From NCBI RefSeq assembly GCF_035582795.1, contig NC_134373.1, forward strand, positions 14,840,001 through 14,904,000: DNA of 64,000 nucleotides, written 5' to 3'. The translations under genes and the position numbers were made by a program. Below are positions 1-11,632 of this stretch, piece by piece; the first letter of the stretch is position 1, and each line of letters begins with the position of its first letter. The notes under the pieces are model-generated. The model was not told where the DNA came from, ran no database searches, and worked only from the letters and a program-made list of their open reading frames with translations. The stretch is from Mycteria americana (lineage: Eukaryota; Chordata; Aves; Ciconiiformes; Ciconiidae).

Positions 1-38
1 CACTTAAAGCCCATTTGTTTTTATTTTCCCTCCTTCAG

Positions 39-263
39 GTCCGATGATGACAATGCAGATGACAGGAGTTCCAGGGTGACCAGACTTTGCACTTACTTTC
101 AGCAGAAATACAAGCACCTCTGCCGCCTGGAGCGGGCAGAATCTCGTCAGAAGAAATGCCGGCATACACTCCGGAAAGCCTTGCTGCAGGCGGCCAGCAG
201 AGAGCCGGAGCATGCTGGGCAACTGATACAAGAACTCCGAAGAGCTACGTGTGCTCATACCAG
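39..263 (+). CDS. INO80D: INO80D coding exon (inter-zinc-finger helical region)
   Basis: Acceptor TTCAG ends at 38 and donor GTTAGA begins at 264. The first base completes a codon begun in an upstream exon; codons then run from 40, starting SDDDNADD. The last two bases (AG) plus the C at 2290 make a Ser codon. It encodes a charged, Arg/Lys/Glu-rich helical segment with scattered Cys, leading into the second zinc-binding module. Confidence 0.92.
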
Positions 264-3200
264 GTTAGACCTTCCCCTGTGACTGCAGTAACCCAGGGTC
301 TGGAGAGGGTAGAGATGGGCAGAGTATCCAGCAGCTGAAATGCTGAACTCTGAAACTGGTAGGCATGCACAAGGCAGAATAACCATGACACATAAATGTC
401 TGTCAGTGGAGTAGAATAAGTATGGCATACAGTGTTTTCCATGAAGACAGGCATTCTCCAGCTTTGTGTTTTAAAATGTGGATTGTTTGTTCAGCAGTAT
501 CTGGGCCTAGTTTCTTAAATGTCATGAAGTTAGTGGCCTGCTAAAATTTATTCTTATTAATTAATCTATGTATTTTGGCTGCCTTCAAATATCTGGTACT
601 TTACTAAGCCCAGTTCTTTAGAAGGTGTGCAGTCTGGTCTGCAGTTCACTGCTTCAATTCAGATTTTGTTTTTCAGACAGCTTTTTTTGAAAAGTCTGTA
701 CCTCCTCTTACTTCTCTTCCCAGCGAATCAAACTTAAGCTCATGCTTTTTGTTAGATTTAACTCAATCTAACATTAAATGAAACTTGGCAACAAGATAAA
801 TATCTTCTAACAACTCTGAAGGTTACCTTCTGTGGGAATTCTTTCTAGATAATGTCAACATCCCTCCAGCTCTCAGCATACTGAGAGTTGGTTGATTCAT
901 ATTTGCGCAGAAACAGAGTAAGTCTGAACCCTGCCATTATGTCTGGGGTACCAGGAGCATCTTTTTGCTGTTGTGGTTTTCCTTTACAGGATGTGTGACT
1001 GGGGGGGGGTTGGGGAGGCTAACATGAGAGGCAGGCTGGAGCAGGGTCCTGAGAGTATATTCTGGTTACGGGATGCTTTTGTTCCTGGACCGTGGGCTGT
1101 GGTTCATGACAGTTGGAGGGTTTATTGTTAGGGAGGTGGCATGATGCTGAAGAGCTGCTCAGAGGTGCGATGTAGAGGTACATTACTAGTTTACAAAGTT
1201 GTGTAAATGTCTCCAAACTTAAACTACAGCAAAATCTTTCCAGAACTGGCAAGCTCTTGCTGTTTTTTCTTTTCCGTTATTTTTGCCTTTTATTACACAA
1301 AAAGATTACGTTGTTTTGGGTAGACTGGCAAAGCCAGGTATGCCTGTCATCACTGCTCTGGTTAATTTAAGTAACCACAGAGTCTCTTCAGTTACGAAAT
1401 TTTTCACAGGAGTAATATTGCTAACTAAAACTTTGCTCAGTCAAAGTGCAGTTGATGACAGAAATGGCTGAAGGAAAACAGTCAGGCTACAGACAGCTTT
1501 TTGTCAACCTAGAAAACAACGTGTACAGAGGTGAAATTCAGGCCTGGAATCGCCAGCTTTATCTACATGAAGGTGACAAACGCCTTGAGAGCAGGCTAAC
1601 ACCGAGCGAGCTGTGTAATGCTTGCAGTACTCATCCACACTGCTGTCTGGTTGCCTGCTTGCAGCTCAGGCTCAAAGCATTGAGGCTGTGCTGAGGAAGC
1701 GCTCAGCTCCGGGCACCTGCTGGTGGATTGGGCTGTAGCACATTGATGAAGGAGAGCTTTTACCCATGTTGAGCATGCTCAGGCTCTGCCACTCCAGAGC
1801 TCAGTCTAAGTTTGTCTGAGCATATGCTTGCATGTAAGCTCTGGGGATGCTCGGCATGTTTTGATTTATGAACAGGCTTGGAAGTGCACTTGACTGTCCA
1901 TGTAGACATACCCAATATATTGTACTCCAAAGACTGACCTCATTTTAAGGGTCACCTGTGTTGACACTCACTTACTGCTGTCCTTGGCTCTGTTGCAGGG
2001 TGTTGTAATATTTACGTGGTAGTGGCACACAGCACCTCTCATTACAATTAATGCCCTGTGAAATAAACAATAATCCTGTTACTGCAGTCACACCTTCACC
2101 TGTCATTGACATCTATTCTGTATCCCTGTGTAGAGTCTGGTAGTAGTGTGCACCCACCTGGATCACGACACACACATATGTGTGTTATAATTTTTCATCC
2201 TACTGTGCCACATTCAGTGCAATAGTTGTGCTAAGTAACCACCTGAGACTGGGTTTTTGTCTCTAAACTCTTTTATGCTTTTTTTTCAGCACAAGTCAAG
2301 TGAGGCAGAGAGATGCAGAACCAACAACCTGTAGTGGGACTTCGAAGGGAGAACAGTGCACTAACAAGGCCCTTCCATTCACCAGGCATTGTTTTCAGCG
2401 TATCCTCTTAACTCTGTTCGGGAGTTGCATTCAGGCATGGAAGCTGTTCTGGTTTAGGGGTTTTTGTTTCTTAGGTTTTTGCAATGACAAATAAGTTTTC
2501 ACAAAAAAATACCTATTCGTTAGTGTCTTATCAACTACTTTGCTTTTAATTTGTCTGTGTGATTTGGGTGTGTAGACAGTGAAGATAAGTAGTTTGCCAC
2601 TGGTATCTATCATGGTCACATTGGTTTACTTTGTAAGCTGTGTTTAGTAGGCGCAAGAAGCCTTTACAAAAATGATCATCTTGGTACAACGATGACTTGG
2701 TACAAACCACATGGCTTTCAGCCTCATGGCTTTCATCCAGTTCTTGGTAGGTAGACTAACTACCTATGAAGGGTTTATGGGAACAAGTTTTTACACATAG
2801 TATAAAAAGATGGCTTACACTGACTAGAAAGATGGAAATCTGATACTTTGCATTGTTTAAACAAGGAGAATAGAAAGAGTCTATTCCAGACAGAAACCAA
2901 ATTCTGGATGAGGAAGAATTTCCAGTGCTGGGGATTTCAAGGAAAGTCTGAAAAGGATGTTAAGAGTCAATGCATGAAGGTCGCAGAAAGGACGGAGCAC
3001 ATTAGATGTGAGGTTTGATTCTGAAGGCTATAAACAGGCAGACTTCTGACCTGGAATACTTATGAATTCTGCAGACTTTGTTGTTTTTGTTTTTAGCTGA
3101 AGAATTGTTGGCGCTTTTGTTGCAGTGACTCTTTTTGTCTGAGCTTTTGCTTTTGGTATTTTAAGTAACTAGTGCTGATCTGTTCCAGTTGTTATCAGAC

Positions 3201-6200
3201 TGCAGCACCTTTTCAATCTTTTAGGTTTGCAGATGCTTTGTTTTTCTTGGTTGATTTTTGCAGGCCCCTTAAAAGTAGTCTGCAAAGCAGTTCAAAACCT
3301 CTCTGAGAGAGCATCATGGTGTGCAGCTGTGCTTGGGATTTGTCTCATGATTCTGTTTTTTTTTTTAATTTTTTATTTATTTTAAAGGTTTTTTTGAAGT
3401 GTTCTTGCTTCTTGGTGTGCGTGGAGCAGAGAAGTCAAGACTAGTGATTTTGCATTTGTGCCCATTTTTTCCCCTCTGCACTTTCTTCTCAATGGAAACA
3501 GTCTCTCCTAAAATGAGCAGGCTCTTGGTTCTGACCCATCCGTCCAGGTCTGCCATCTGGACTGGTCTGCATGTTTTCCATTTTCTTTGTCCTTTCTTTT
3601 GTGTTTTAACATTTTCTGAACATACATAGTGATGTTCAGGTCTGAGAACTGTTCAGGATGGAAGGAGTGCTTCTAATGTTGTTTGAAAAAACACAATGAA
3701 ATATCTGTTTGATTTGCTCTAAGTCTGGAAACACTTTCACTCCTGCAGGGGATTTTTCTGAAGGAAATCTCAGCAAGCTTACGTTTGGATTTACTTGACC
3801 TTTCTGTCTGATTGCACATATTCTTTTTTTCAGAGGAGCAGGAAGGATCTTGAAACTTCTTTGTCTGTGCTCTAAAGATAAATGCCAAGAATGTACCTTA
3901 AAGGATTGAATTAAGAAATACTCTTTCTTTAATGTTTTGGTATGGATTGTCATTAGTCTGTAAGGAAATAGTCCTGTTGACTACACTGTTCCAACTGCTG
4001 CTATTGATCTATTGATTAAGACTCCAGGAAAAGGCGTCTTTTTGCTAAGAACTCATTAGTGAAATGGCTGCTTCCATAAAACTATCTCAATATATAATAA
4101 AATGATTAGAGATTCTGCATGAATGCAGTTTTTCACTTTAAAAGTTGGGTTTGAGCCTTACCTAGCTTTGAACTTGAATAACAAAGTTAAGGTACTCATT
4201 AAAAATAACATCTACGGACAGGTAGAGTTGAAGGCTCTGATCTTCATCAGATTGATAAATCAAAGGGCGTTCCTCCATCATTGCCTCGTGTGTTATTCCT
4301 GATGCAGAAATGCACAGATATCTTATTGAACCGTTCTCAGCAGCTCTTCTCAAGTTGCACAGCCAAGTTTGCGGATGGTCAACAGTGCTCTGTGCCAGTT
4401 TTTGACATTACACATCAGACACCTCTGTGCGAAGAACATGCCAAAAAAATGGTAAGTACAAAGCCAAAACTGTGATTATTTGTGTATTGGGATGATCAGG
4501 AGTTTTAGCCCCAGTCTTTCTATGAACTCTTGCTTGACCACTAGCAAGTTTATGAACTTAAGAGCTCATTTCCTTTTATTTTTCTCAAGAGGGTAAAACA
4601 TGCCAAACATTCCCAATTAGTATAAAGTATGTTGTGAAAATCTTTTACATACTTTTGAGGATATAATAAAGTGTGCATGAGAATATGCTTCTCTGGAAGA
4701 AATTTGATTCCTCTCGTGAATCAAGAAATAGAAAATCGTTGTGAGAGATCCTGTGGTCATTTTATTTGGGCTCACTCCTGGCCCTTGGATCTGAATATAG
4801 TATGAGTGTGGTATGGTAAGAACACTGCATCTCAGCCTCAGTACATGGGGCCCAAAATATTTTCTAGAGGAAGTGTAGGCAGCAATTACAAGCATACAAA
4901 TAATGGTTTTGCTACTTTATTTACCTTTTAGTGATTATTAGAATTTATCTTTAACCTCCTTCAGGGATCTGTGGATCCCCGAGGAAGAGCAGTGGCCTAC
5001 TACAAGTTGAGAGAATGCAGAAATTAAGATGATGTCCATTGCTCTCCTTTTATGCCTCCCATCTTCCAGAACAAAACTTTCAGGATAATTCACAAACCCA
5101 CTTCTGTCTTGCCCCTCCTTCAAGGCATTAGGCATAAAACTGCCTTTTTTTTTTTGTTCTGTTGTTGGGTGGTTGTGGGGTTTTTGTTACTGTTTTTGTC
5201 CAACCTCTCCAATACTTGTGAATTGTGGAGTTTTCTGAATTAAAATGTGAGGGTCTGCACTACACAGATTAGTATGGGATTTTCCCCTTCTCCCAGGCAA
5301 TATTCAGTGTGTGTCTCAAGGTTTACTTCTATAGCACATACAGTCCTCTGCCGTTCCCAGTATTATGGCAACTGAAAACTGATGATGGTTTCATTTATTT
5401 TTTAATTGGTCAATGATTGCTGTTCAAAAGCAATGAGGCCTTAATTGTTTACCCACATCCTTACCCTAGCCCTACAGTATTAATTCTGTTTCCTCAGTGC
5501 TGTCCCTCTTATGGCACTGGGCACTTGAGGATGGTGCCTTTAGCTGCTGCACACTGTCCCTGTTATCGCCACCTCACAAGAGTGTTCTGTCTTTAATACT
5601 TACAGGAATGCTGCAAAAGGTTACAGTTTTGCACTGATTTAGTTAGGGTTTGCTATGATGATTTTTAAAGTGACACTGCCTGATCTCCTATTTAGCATAC
5701 CTCATAATTTGGTCTATGTGATTTTTGCCATTGGGATCAATGAGGAAGGCAACAGCTTCATTTTTGTAACCTTGCCTGGGTGTAAGTTAGCAGTCTCTCT
5801 TGCATTACATATGAATGTGTGTGGAATGACCAGGGGGAAAAAAGCAAGGAAAGTAACACTCGTTCTTAATACGCTCCTGTTGCTATTGTTTTATTCCCAA
5901 AGGACAATTTCTTGAGAGGGGACAGCTCCCGTAAAGTTCAGCACCAGCAGCAGAGGAAACCCAGGAAAAAAACGAAGCCACCTGCACTTACCAAAAAACA
6001 CAAGAAGAAGAGAAGGCGAGGCCCACGCCGGCCCCAGAAACCCATTCCTCCTGCAGTGCCCCAAGGGAACCTCACCATGCCTGCCAGTGTCTCACTGCCA
6101 GTAGAGATGCCCCACATACGGTCAGTGGTAGCCCTGCCCCAGTTTGTCCACTGCTAGCTTGAACATTGTCACTGAGCACTGTAGAAAGGTGCGATGTTGC

Positions 6201-8836
6201 TGTGCTGAGCATCTGGAGCAGGGCTAGAAATTGCGTCTCCATGTGACTGTTGAAAAAAACCTTAGAGGGGTCATTTTAGATTTGAGCAATTAATTGAGTT
6301 TGATGGATAAAATGTCTTGCTACTGATGCCCATCTTAGGTATTTAATCAACAGGCTAAGTGTAAGCCTCCTAAAGAAACTTTCTAAAAGCATTTCTTTCC
6401 TCGATGATGGGGAAAAAAAAAAAAAGGTGTGGGGAAACACCCATTATAGATGCATATGCATTCATAGTTGCTTTTTGGAGGAATTGGGAGTTGAATACTG
6501 TGGACTAACGGTACTTTCTGTCCAGGAGCCCCTCCACACCAGAGCTGAGTGCCGATGAGCTGCCTGATGATATCGCCAACGAAATCACAGACATTCCACA
6601 TGACTTGGAATTGAATCAGGAGGACTTCTCTGATGTCCTGCCACGGCTGCCCGATGACTTGCAGGATTTTGATTTCTTTGAAGGTACCATTTTATTTTAT
6701 GCTAATGTGAACGCAGTCAGTGAACTGAAGAAGTGAGTGTTTCTAAAATACATTTTGAGGGGTTGCTTGCTTTTCTACAGAGGCAATAACTTCTAGACAA
6801 GGAAGTGTGCGTTTGCTCTATTGTTTGTTTGTGAGCTCTGAAGTAAAGCAGACTTTAAGGAGACTGGTGTGTGTAGTTCTCTGCTTACTCTTAGAATTAC
6901 TGCTCTGCAAATCCTAATTGGTTTAGTATTTTAATAATTCATTTTACATTTCTACTGCCTGTCAGTGTTGCAGTTTAATCAAGAGTGTTCTCAGTAATGG
7001 CATCTTTCTGCCATCGAGTGGGGCTGGAATCACAGTCAATGTTGGCCTTTGATAAAAGGAGAAGAGAGTGAGAATAAAATCTTTAAATACATTTTTGAAA
7101 CTAGCTTTTGATCAGAACTGTGCCTGAATTTCTGGATTCTAAAGCTCAGTACCTATCACAGATAACAAAGAAATTAGAACAGCCCAGAGTTGGGGTATGT
7201 GATTTCTTTGGTCATTTTCTGATATGACATGACGTCACACTGTGTTTGAGTTGAAATTAACCTAAATTATACTGACTGTGTACATTTTAGGTCCAGGCTG
7301 TAATGTGGTAAGTAGAAGGGCATTTGTGGACTATTTGTGTTATTGCAGCATTGAAGAAAATCTTATTTAAGCATTTTTACTTTAAGTCTAGTGAGTTTGG
7401 GAGGCATCTTGTATTGTAGTATGTGGAAGAAGAGGGTGGAGAGAAGGAATTCCATTGATGAGGAAGGTGTAATTCCTCATTTTTCTTACCTTGCTTACCT
7501 AATGGAACACTGGTGAAGGAAACTTTCTGTGTACCGCAAGCCATTCTGGAAGGTTATCATACACTGCAGCTCTGTACTGAGCTGTCTGTACATCTGCATC
7601 CATAGAGTGCCAGTGCTGGGCTCACCTAAGAGGAGCATGCTAACTTCTGGTGTCCCTGTTTCTGCAGGTAAAAATGGAGATCTCCTTCCGACTACAGAAG
7701 AGGCTGAAGAACTGGAACGGGCCCTGCAGGCTGTAACTTCTCTTGAGTGCCTGAGTACCATTGGAGTACTTACACAGACAGATGGTGTGCCAGTTCAGGA
7801 GCTGTCAGATAGAGGGATAGGGGTGTTCTCTACAGGTGCTGGAGCTCCAGGAATGCAGTCCTTGAGTCGAGAGGTTAACACGGATCTGGGGGAGCTGTTG
7901 AATGGGCGTATAGTACATGATAATTTCTCCGGTCTGGAGCTGGATGAGAACTTGCTCCGTTCTGCTACCTTGTCCAACCCACCTACGCCCCTGGCAGGGC
8001 AGATCCAGGGGCAATTCTCAGCCCCAGCCAACGTCGGCCTTACTTCTGCCACTCTCATAAGCCAGAGTGGCCTTGGGGAGAGAGCCTTCCCAGGACAGTT
8101 TCATGGACTTCATGATGGCAGCCATGCCTCCCAGAGGCCCCACCCTGCCCAGCTGCTGAGCAAGGCAGATGACCTGATCACCTCACGACAGCAATACAGC
8201 AGTGACCATTCACACTCCTCACCCCATGGAAGCCATTATGATAGTGAGCATGTGCCGTCTCCCTACAGTGACCATATCACATCCCCTCACACCACATCCT
8301 TTTCTGGTGATAACTTGGCAGCTACCTTCTCAGCAGAGATGCCCATGATGGCACAGCACTTGCTCCCAACTCAGCTGGATGTGCCACTTAGCGGGGTGGT
8401 CAACCCCAGAACTCACTGGGGAAATCTTCCTGTCAATCTTGGGGACCCCTCTCCATTTAGCAACCTTCTTGGTGCAGATGGACACCTCCTGTCCACCTCC
8501 CTGTCCACACCACCTACCACCTCGCACTCAGAGACCACACAGCCTGCCTTCGCCACTGTGACCCCCAACAGCTCCAGTGTGCTTCCGGGGTTACCACAGA
8601 CCAGTTTTAGTGGCATGGGTCCTGCCTCCGCTGAACTCATGGCCTCCACCTCCCCTAAACAACAGCTCCCTCAGTTCAGCGCAGCCTTCGGGCACCAGCT
8701 GAGCTCCCACAGTGGCATCCCCAAGGACCTGCAGCCCAGCCACAGCTCCATAGCTCCTCCCACGGGCTTCGCAGTGACCGGTGCCACCGCTACCAGTACC
8801 AATAACGCATCTGCGCCCTTCACCACCTCCAACTGA
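39..8836 (+). CDS. INO80D: INO80 complex subunit D, C-terminal 670 residues (5' exons outside window)
   Basis: Accessory subunit of the nuclear INO80 chromatin-remodelling complex. Six exons (39-263, 2290-2399, 4318-4451, 5903-6120, 6526-6683, 7668-8836) join in frame with GT-AG introns and end at TGA 8834-8836. Numbering residues from the first full codon at 40: 1-74 is a charged helical stretch with spaced Cys; 89-152 is a zf-C3Hc3H-type module with ligands C89, C98, C109, H112 and C125, C135, C149, H152; 174-203 is a strongly basic bipartite nuclear-localisation-like segment; 230-281 is acidic; 282-670 is a Ser/Pro/Thr/His-rich low-complexity tail. I recognised it by close match to remembered vertebrate INO80D (GEQCTNKALPF, HQTPLCEEHAKKM). 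The family carries two C3Hc3H modules, also found in KANSL2; only the C-terminal one is here. The start codon lies left of position 1. Identity is very secure, and each splice junction is supported by reading-frame continuity. Confidence 0.95.
2290..2399 (+). CDS. INO80D: INO80D coding exon (first half of C3Hc3H module)
   Basis: Acceptor after TTTTTTTCAG (AG at 2288-2289); donor GTATCC at 2400. It encodes the first three cysteines of the C3H unit (C89, C98, C109 in the window numbering). The exon ends with one base, C, which with AT at 4318-4319 makes the His ligand codon. Reading through the donor gives QRILLTLFG and a stop soon after, so the splice is required. Confidence 0.94.
4318..4451 (+). 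CDS. INO80D: INO80D coding exon (second half of C3Hc3H module)
   Basis: Acceptor GCACAG ends at 4317; strong donor GTAAGT at 4452. It supplies the His that closes the first C3H unit, then the second unit C-x9-C-x13-C-x2-H (C125, C135, C149, H152). It ends in phase 0 after the Met codon 4449-4451. Confidence 0.94.
5903..6120 (+). CDS. INO80D: INO80D coding exon (basic nuclear-localisation region)
   Basis: Acceptor CCCAAAG ends at 5902; donor GTCAGT at 6121. It begins DNFLRGDSSRK in phase 0. The centre is very rich in Lys/Arg (residues 174-199), typical of a nuclear-localisation or nucleic-acid-binding segment, followed by a Pro-rich stretch. Confidence 0.94.
6526..6683 (+). CDS. INO80D: INO80D coding exon (acidic segment)
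   Basis: Acceptor CTGTCCAG ends at 6525; donor GTACCA at 6684. CG at 6119-6120 plus the first G here make Arg; the last G joins GT of the next exon to make Gly. It encodes an Asp/Glu-rich stretch with repeated LPDD/LPRLPDD-like pieces. Confidence 0.94.
7668..8836 (+). CDS. INO80D: INO80D terminal coding exon (Ser/Pro/Thr-rich tail and stop)
   Basis: Acceptor TTTCTGCAG ends at 7667. The frame is open for 388 codons to TGA 8834-8836. The tail begins KNGDLLPTTEEAEELERAL and becomes Ser/Pro/Thr/His-rich with no recognisable fold, including a His/Ser-rich patch around 8200-8260. The same frame is also open back into the intron to about 7529, but those residues are not INO80D-like, and the acceptor at 7667 restores the expected join FFEGKNGD. 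Confidence 0.95.
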
Positions 8837-11406
8837 GCTTGTCTGCCTGGCTCTGTGCAGGTAGATGGGGGACCTGTGTTTTCTATCTTTCCTTTTTTCC
8901 TTTTTCTTTATTTTTTCTGTCCTCCCTTCCCCTTTTTTTTAAGAGGGGGTTGAGAAGACGACCCCTGCTTCAGTACTGACCAGGGTTAGCCCTCTGTGAA
9001 CCTTGCTGTAGCGTTCACATGTGCTTGTTACGCACCGGTGCTCATTTATTGCAGGCAGGTTCACCGTTCCCCAATAATTCCTTAAGGATACAGCACAGTT
9101 GCTGATGTAATTGATCTTAGCAGTAAGACCTAGAAATGGGAAGATACCTCAGATTACTGATGCATGTTACTGTTTCCTAGGGTTCGGATCAGTGCTTGCC
9201 ATCCCATTAGCATCTGGTAGAAAGTTTTCCAGTGGGCAGAAGTCTCTTGATTTTTTTTTTTTTTTTTTAAATTTACTTTTTTTCCAAAGGTAGCATCTGG
9301 CATGGAAAACTTGGCTGCACGCATTGATTTGAGAATGGTGCACTAAGTCCTAAATCAAGATCATGGTTCAGAGATGAGTTTGGCAGTTTCTTAAAATAGT
9401 CTCTTGACCTCCTCTGTGTGCGTGTGCGTGTTTAGGGTGCAGGGAGCAGCAGTTCCTTTTCTTCTTTTGGTGAAGAAGTGGGAGTTGTCCCCTTCCAGAA
9501 CTGGTCACTGTTCTTACTGCATGCTGATTTTTGGTTTTTTATTATGATGATTTTTAATTCATTGAGCAGCAAGGGGATCAGTTGACTGGTTGCCCAGAAT
9601 CTGAAAGCTGATATGAAGTTAGCCCAGGGGAAAAAAAGAAAAACAGAAGGGTCATGGATTAGTGAAGATTCCTGTGCAGAAATTCCCTCCCTTGCTGAAT
9701 TACTGTGGCCTTGTAGCATTGATGATTTGCCTTTTCAAGTGTGGCTTTGTCCAGAACTCCTTGTCTGACAGGCTGACAGGTATTTCCCAGCTGAAACTGG
9801 AAGAATTTGGTTGGTATTATGCCCATCCACACAAGTCTAGGTCAGACCCTTTGGTAAGTTTCAAATGGATGCATTTCTCAAATTATGTCTAGCTATTGAG
9901 ATTTTCTTGGATAGTTTCTTTCCCCCCTGGGAGCCATATAGTTTTTTGCCGCTTGTAGGGTTTGATGCTCTGTATGGGAAGCTGAATGTATGTAAGGAAC
10001 TAGCAGGTACCTATCAGCAGTCATGGCTAACCAAAAGAGAAATCACTAAAGCAAAATAGAGAGATAAGAATTCCTTCTGTCTGCAGGACAGTCTTGCTTT
10101 TACTGCCCACCTGCTAAAGGTAGTATTCAGACTGTTTGGTGGTAATTTCAGTTCTTAAAGAAAGGAGTCCACTAGGTTTTAGATTTTTTCTTTTATTTAA
10201 TGTTTTTTAATCCAAGAGATAACAGCAGCAGAAATTCTGAGGTGTTTACTTGCATCTCTTTATCAGGAAGGGAAAAAAGGAATTTGCTTGTGACTTTATA
10301 GGGCTCAAACTTGCTACTGTACTCTGACTTTGACTGTAAAAGTAGCTCCTACTTAATATAACAAGTCTCTACTCTTCTTGGTTTGTTTCTGAGATGCAGA
10401 TGAGAGAGAATAGAAAATCCCACATTTCAGTCTCTTACTGTAGAAGACAGATTTCATTCTACCTTGTGGTAAAATGTCCTACCTGCATGTATTCTAGTCT
10501 AATTCAGGAAATTAAGAAATACGAAGCACATGTAATAGAGAGGCCTAATAAATTGTTTGAGCAAGGGATCATTGAATGAAGTTTAGATGCTATAGAAATT
10601 CATTTTGTTAGCAGTCAGGCCCACACCAAAATCTCTGACCCAAACCTCTCCTTCCATCTTGCTAAGGAACAGAATTTAAATGGGATAGGTCTTGTGTCTT
10701 CTTGCTATCATAGCAACCATACTATCCCTCTTTTCTTGAAAGATTTGTGCTCCTTGAATATAAAGGAGTATGGATGATGCATATGTCCTTTTCTGAAATT
10801 GCAAGTGTATGTGGGTGGAGGAAACAACAATTATTTTCATGCTTCTGTTGTTATGAAGTCCTTATTTCATACTTGGTAAAATAGATCTTAATAAGCCGAA
10901 TATTTTTAAGTGGTGATTTAAATATGTTTGTAACATTTAAATGTTTTTAAATCATGTAAAAAGTTGAATTGAAGCCTATGAAATCCTGCTTGTGATTGTC
11001 CTGCTGATTGAGGAATGCCCAGTGGTATTGTGAAATGAGGCAAATCTGACAAGGCATTTATTTATTTTTGTATTATGTTCCCCATACTTTGTTGAGGAGA
11101 CAACTGTTTGATTTGCAAATTATTTTCGTTGTGTCCTTATACCTTCTTCAATGTGTTTGGGTGACTGGCTGAAAAAGAGTGGAGAACTAGTATACCAAAT
11201 GGTTAATTCTTTAATCTGCTTGTGTATTAATGTCATTTTAGAGGATGTTAATTTCTATAAATTGGTTTCAGGACTTTGGTCTTGAAATCGTTCTTGTGCC
11301 CATCAAACTCTTTAATGAAGCTGCAGCTAGTGCAGAGTGTATTTGCCCCACATCACATTTCTCTTTCTTAGCAAATGCTGGGGGGGGAAGGGAGGAGAGG
11401 AACTGA

Positions 11407-11510
11407 GAGCCAAGTTCTGCCTGCTTGCGTTGGTATAAATTACAGAGGAGCTCTTTGGTCTAAGGTCACTGGGAGTTTGTACTGGTCTAACTCAGAACAG
11501 AACCCAACTC
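11407..11510. repeat. Degenerate palindromic (MITE-like) repeat relic, copy 1
   Basis: The left part (from GAGCCAAGTTCTGC) and the right part (ending CAGAACAGAACCCA) are imperfect reverse complements of each other. Both resemble the GGGCCAAATTCTG...CAGAATTTGGCCC palindromic element I remember from turtle and crocodilian genomes. Heavily mutated; the family match is from memory. Confidence 0.5.
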
Positions 11511-11534
11511 CTAATCTGAGCATTGATTTAGACA

Positions 11535-11632
11535 GGGAATTTCAAAAGCTGTCAAAGCTATGCAGGTCTGTAATTCCCATTTGAAATCAATGGCCGTTAC
11601 ATACCTGCATTCCTTTAAGGCAGCCTAGGGTA
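11535..11632. repeat. Degenerate palindromic (MITE-like) repeat relic, copy 2
   Basis: GGAATTTCAAAAGC at the left, a central CCATTTGAAATCAATGG near-palindrome (11,578-11,594) and CCTTTAAGGC at the right resemble another reptile-type palindromic element centred on CCCATTGAAATCAATGGG. It lies about 25 bases from copy 1. Confidence 0.45.

Larger units (their letters stand above)
264..7667 (+). other. INO80D: INO80D introns in this window
   Basis: The five introns are 264-2289, 2400-4317, 4452-5902, 6121-6525 and 6684-7667. They are short for a vertebrate chromatin gene. They are AT-rich with a G-run near 1002, T-runs near 3357 and 5143, and no tRNA, snoRNA or intact repeat that I recognise. Short open frames inside them look like chance. 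Confidence 0.85.

Noticed and set aside
7529..7667. In-frame 5' extension of the INO80D last exon
   Set aside because: It lies between a good donor at 6,684 and a good TTTCTGCAG acceptor at 7,667. The residues are unlike INO80D, and the splice restores the conserved FFEGKNGD join.
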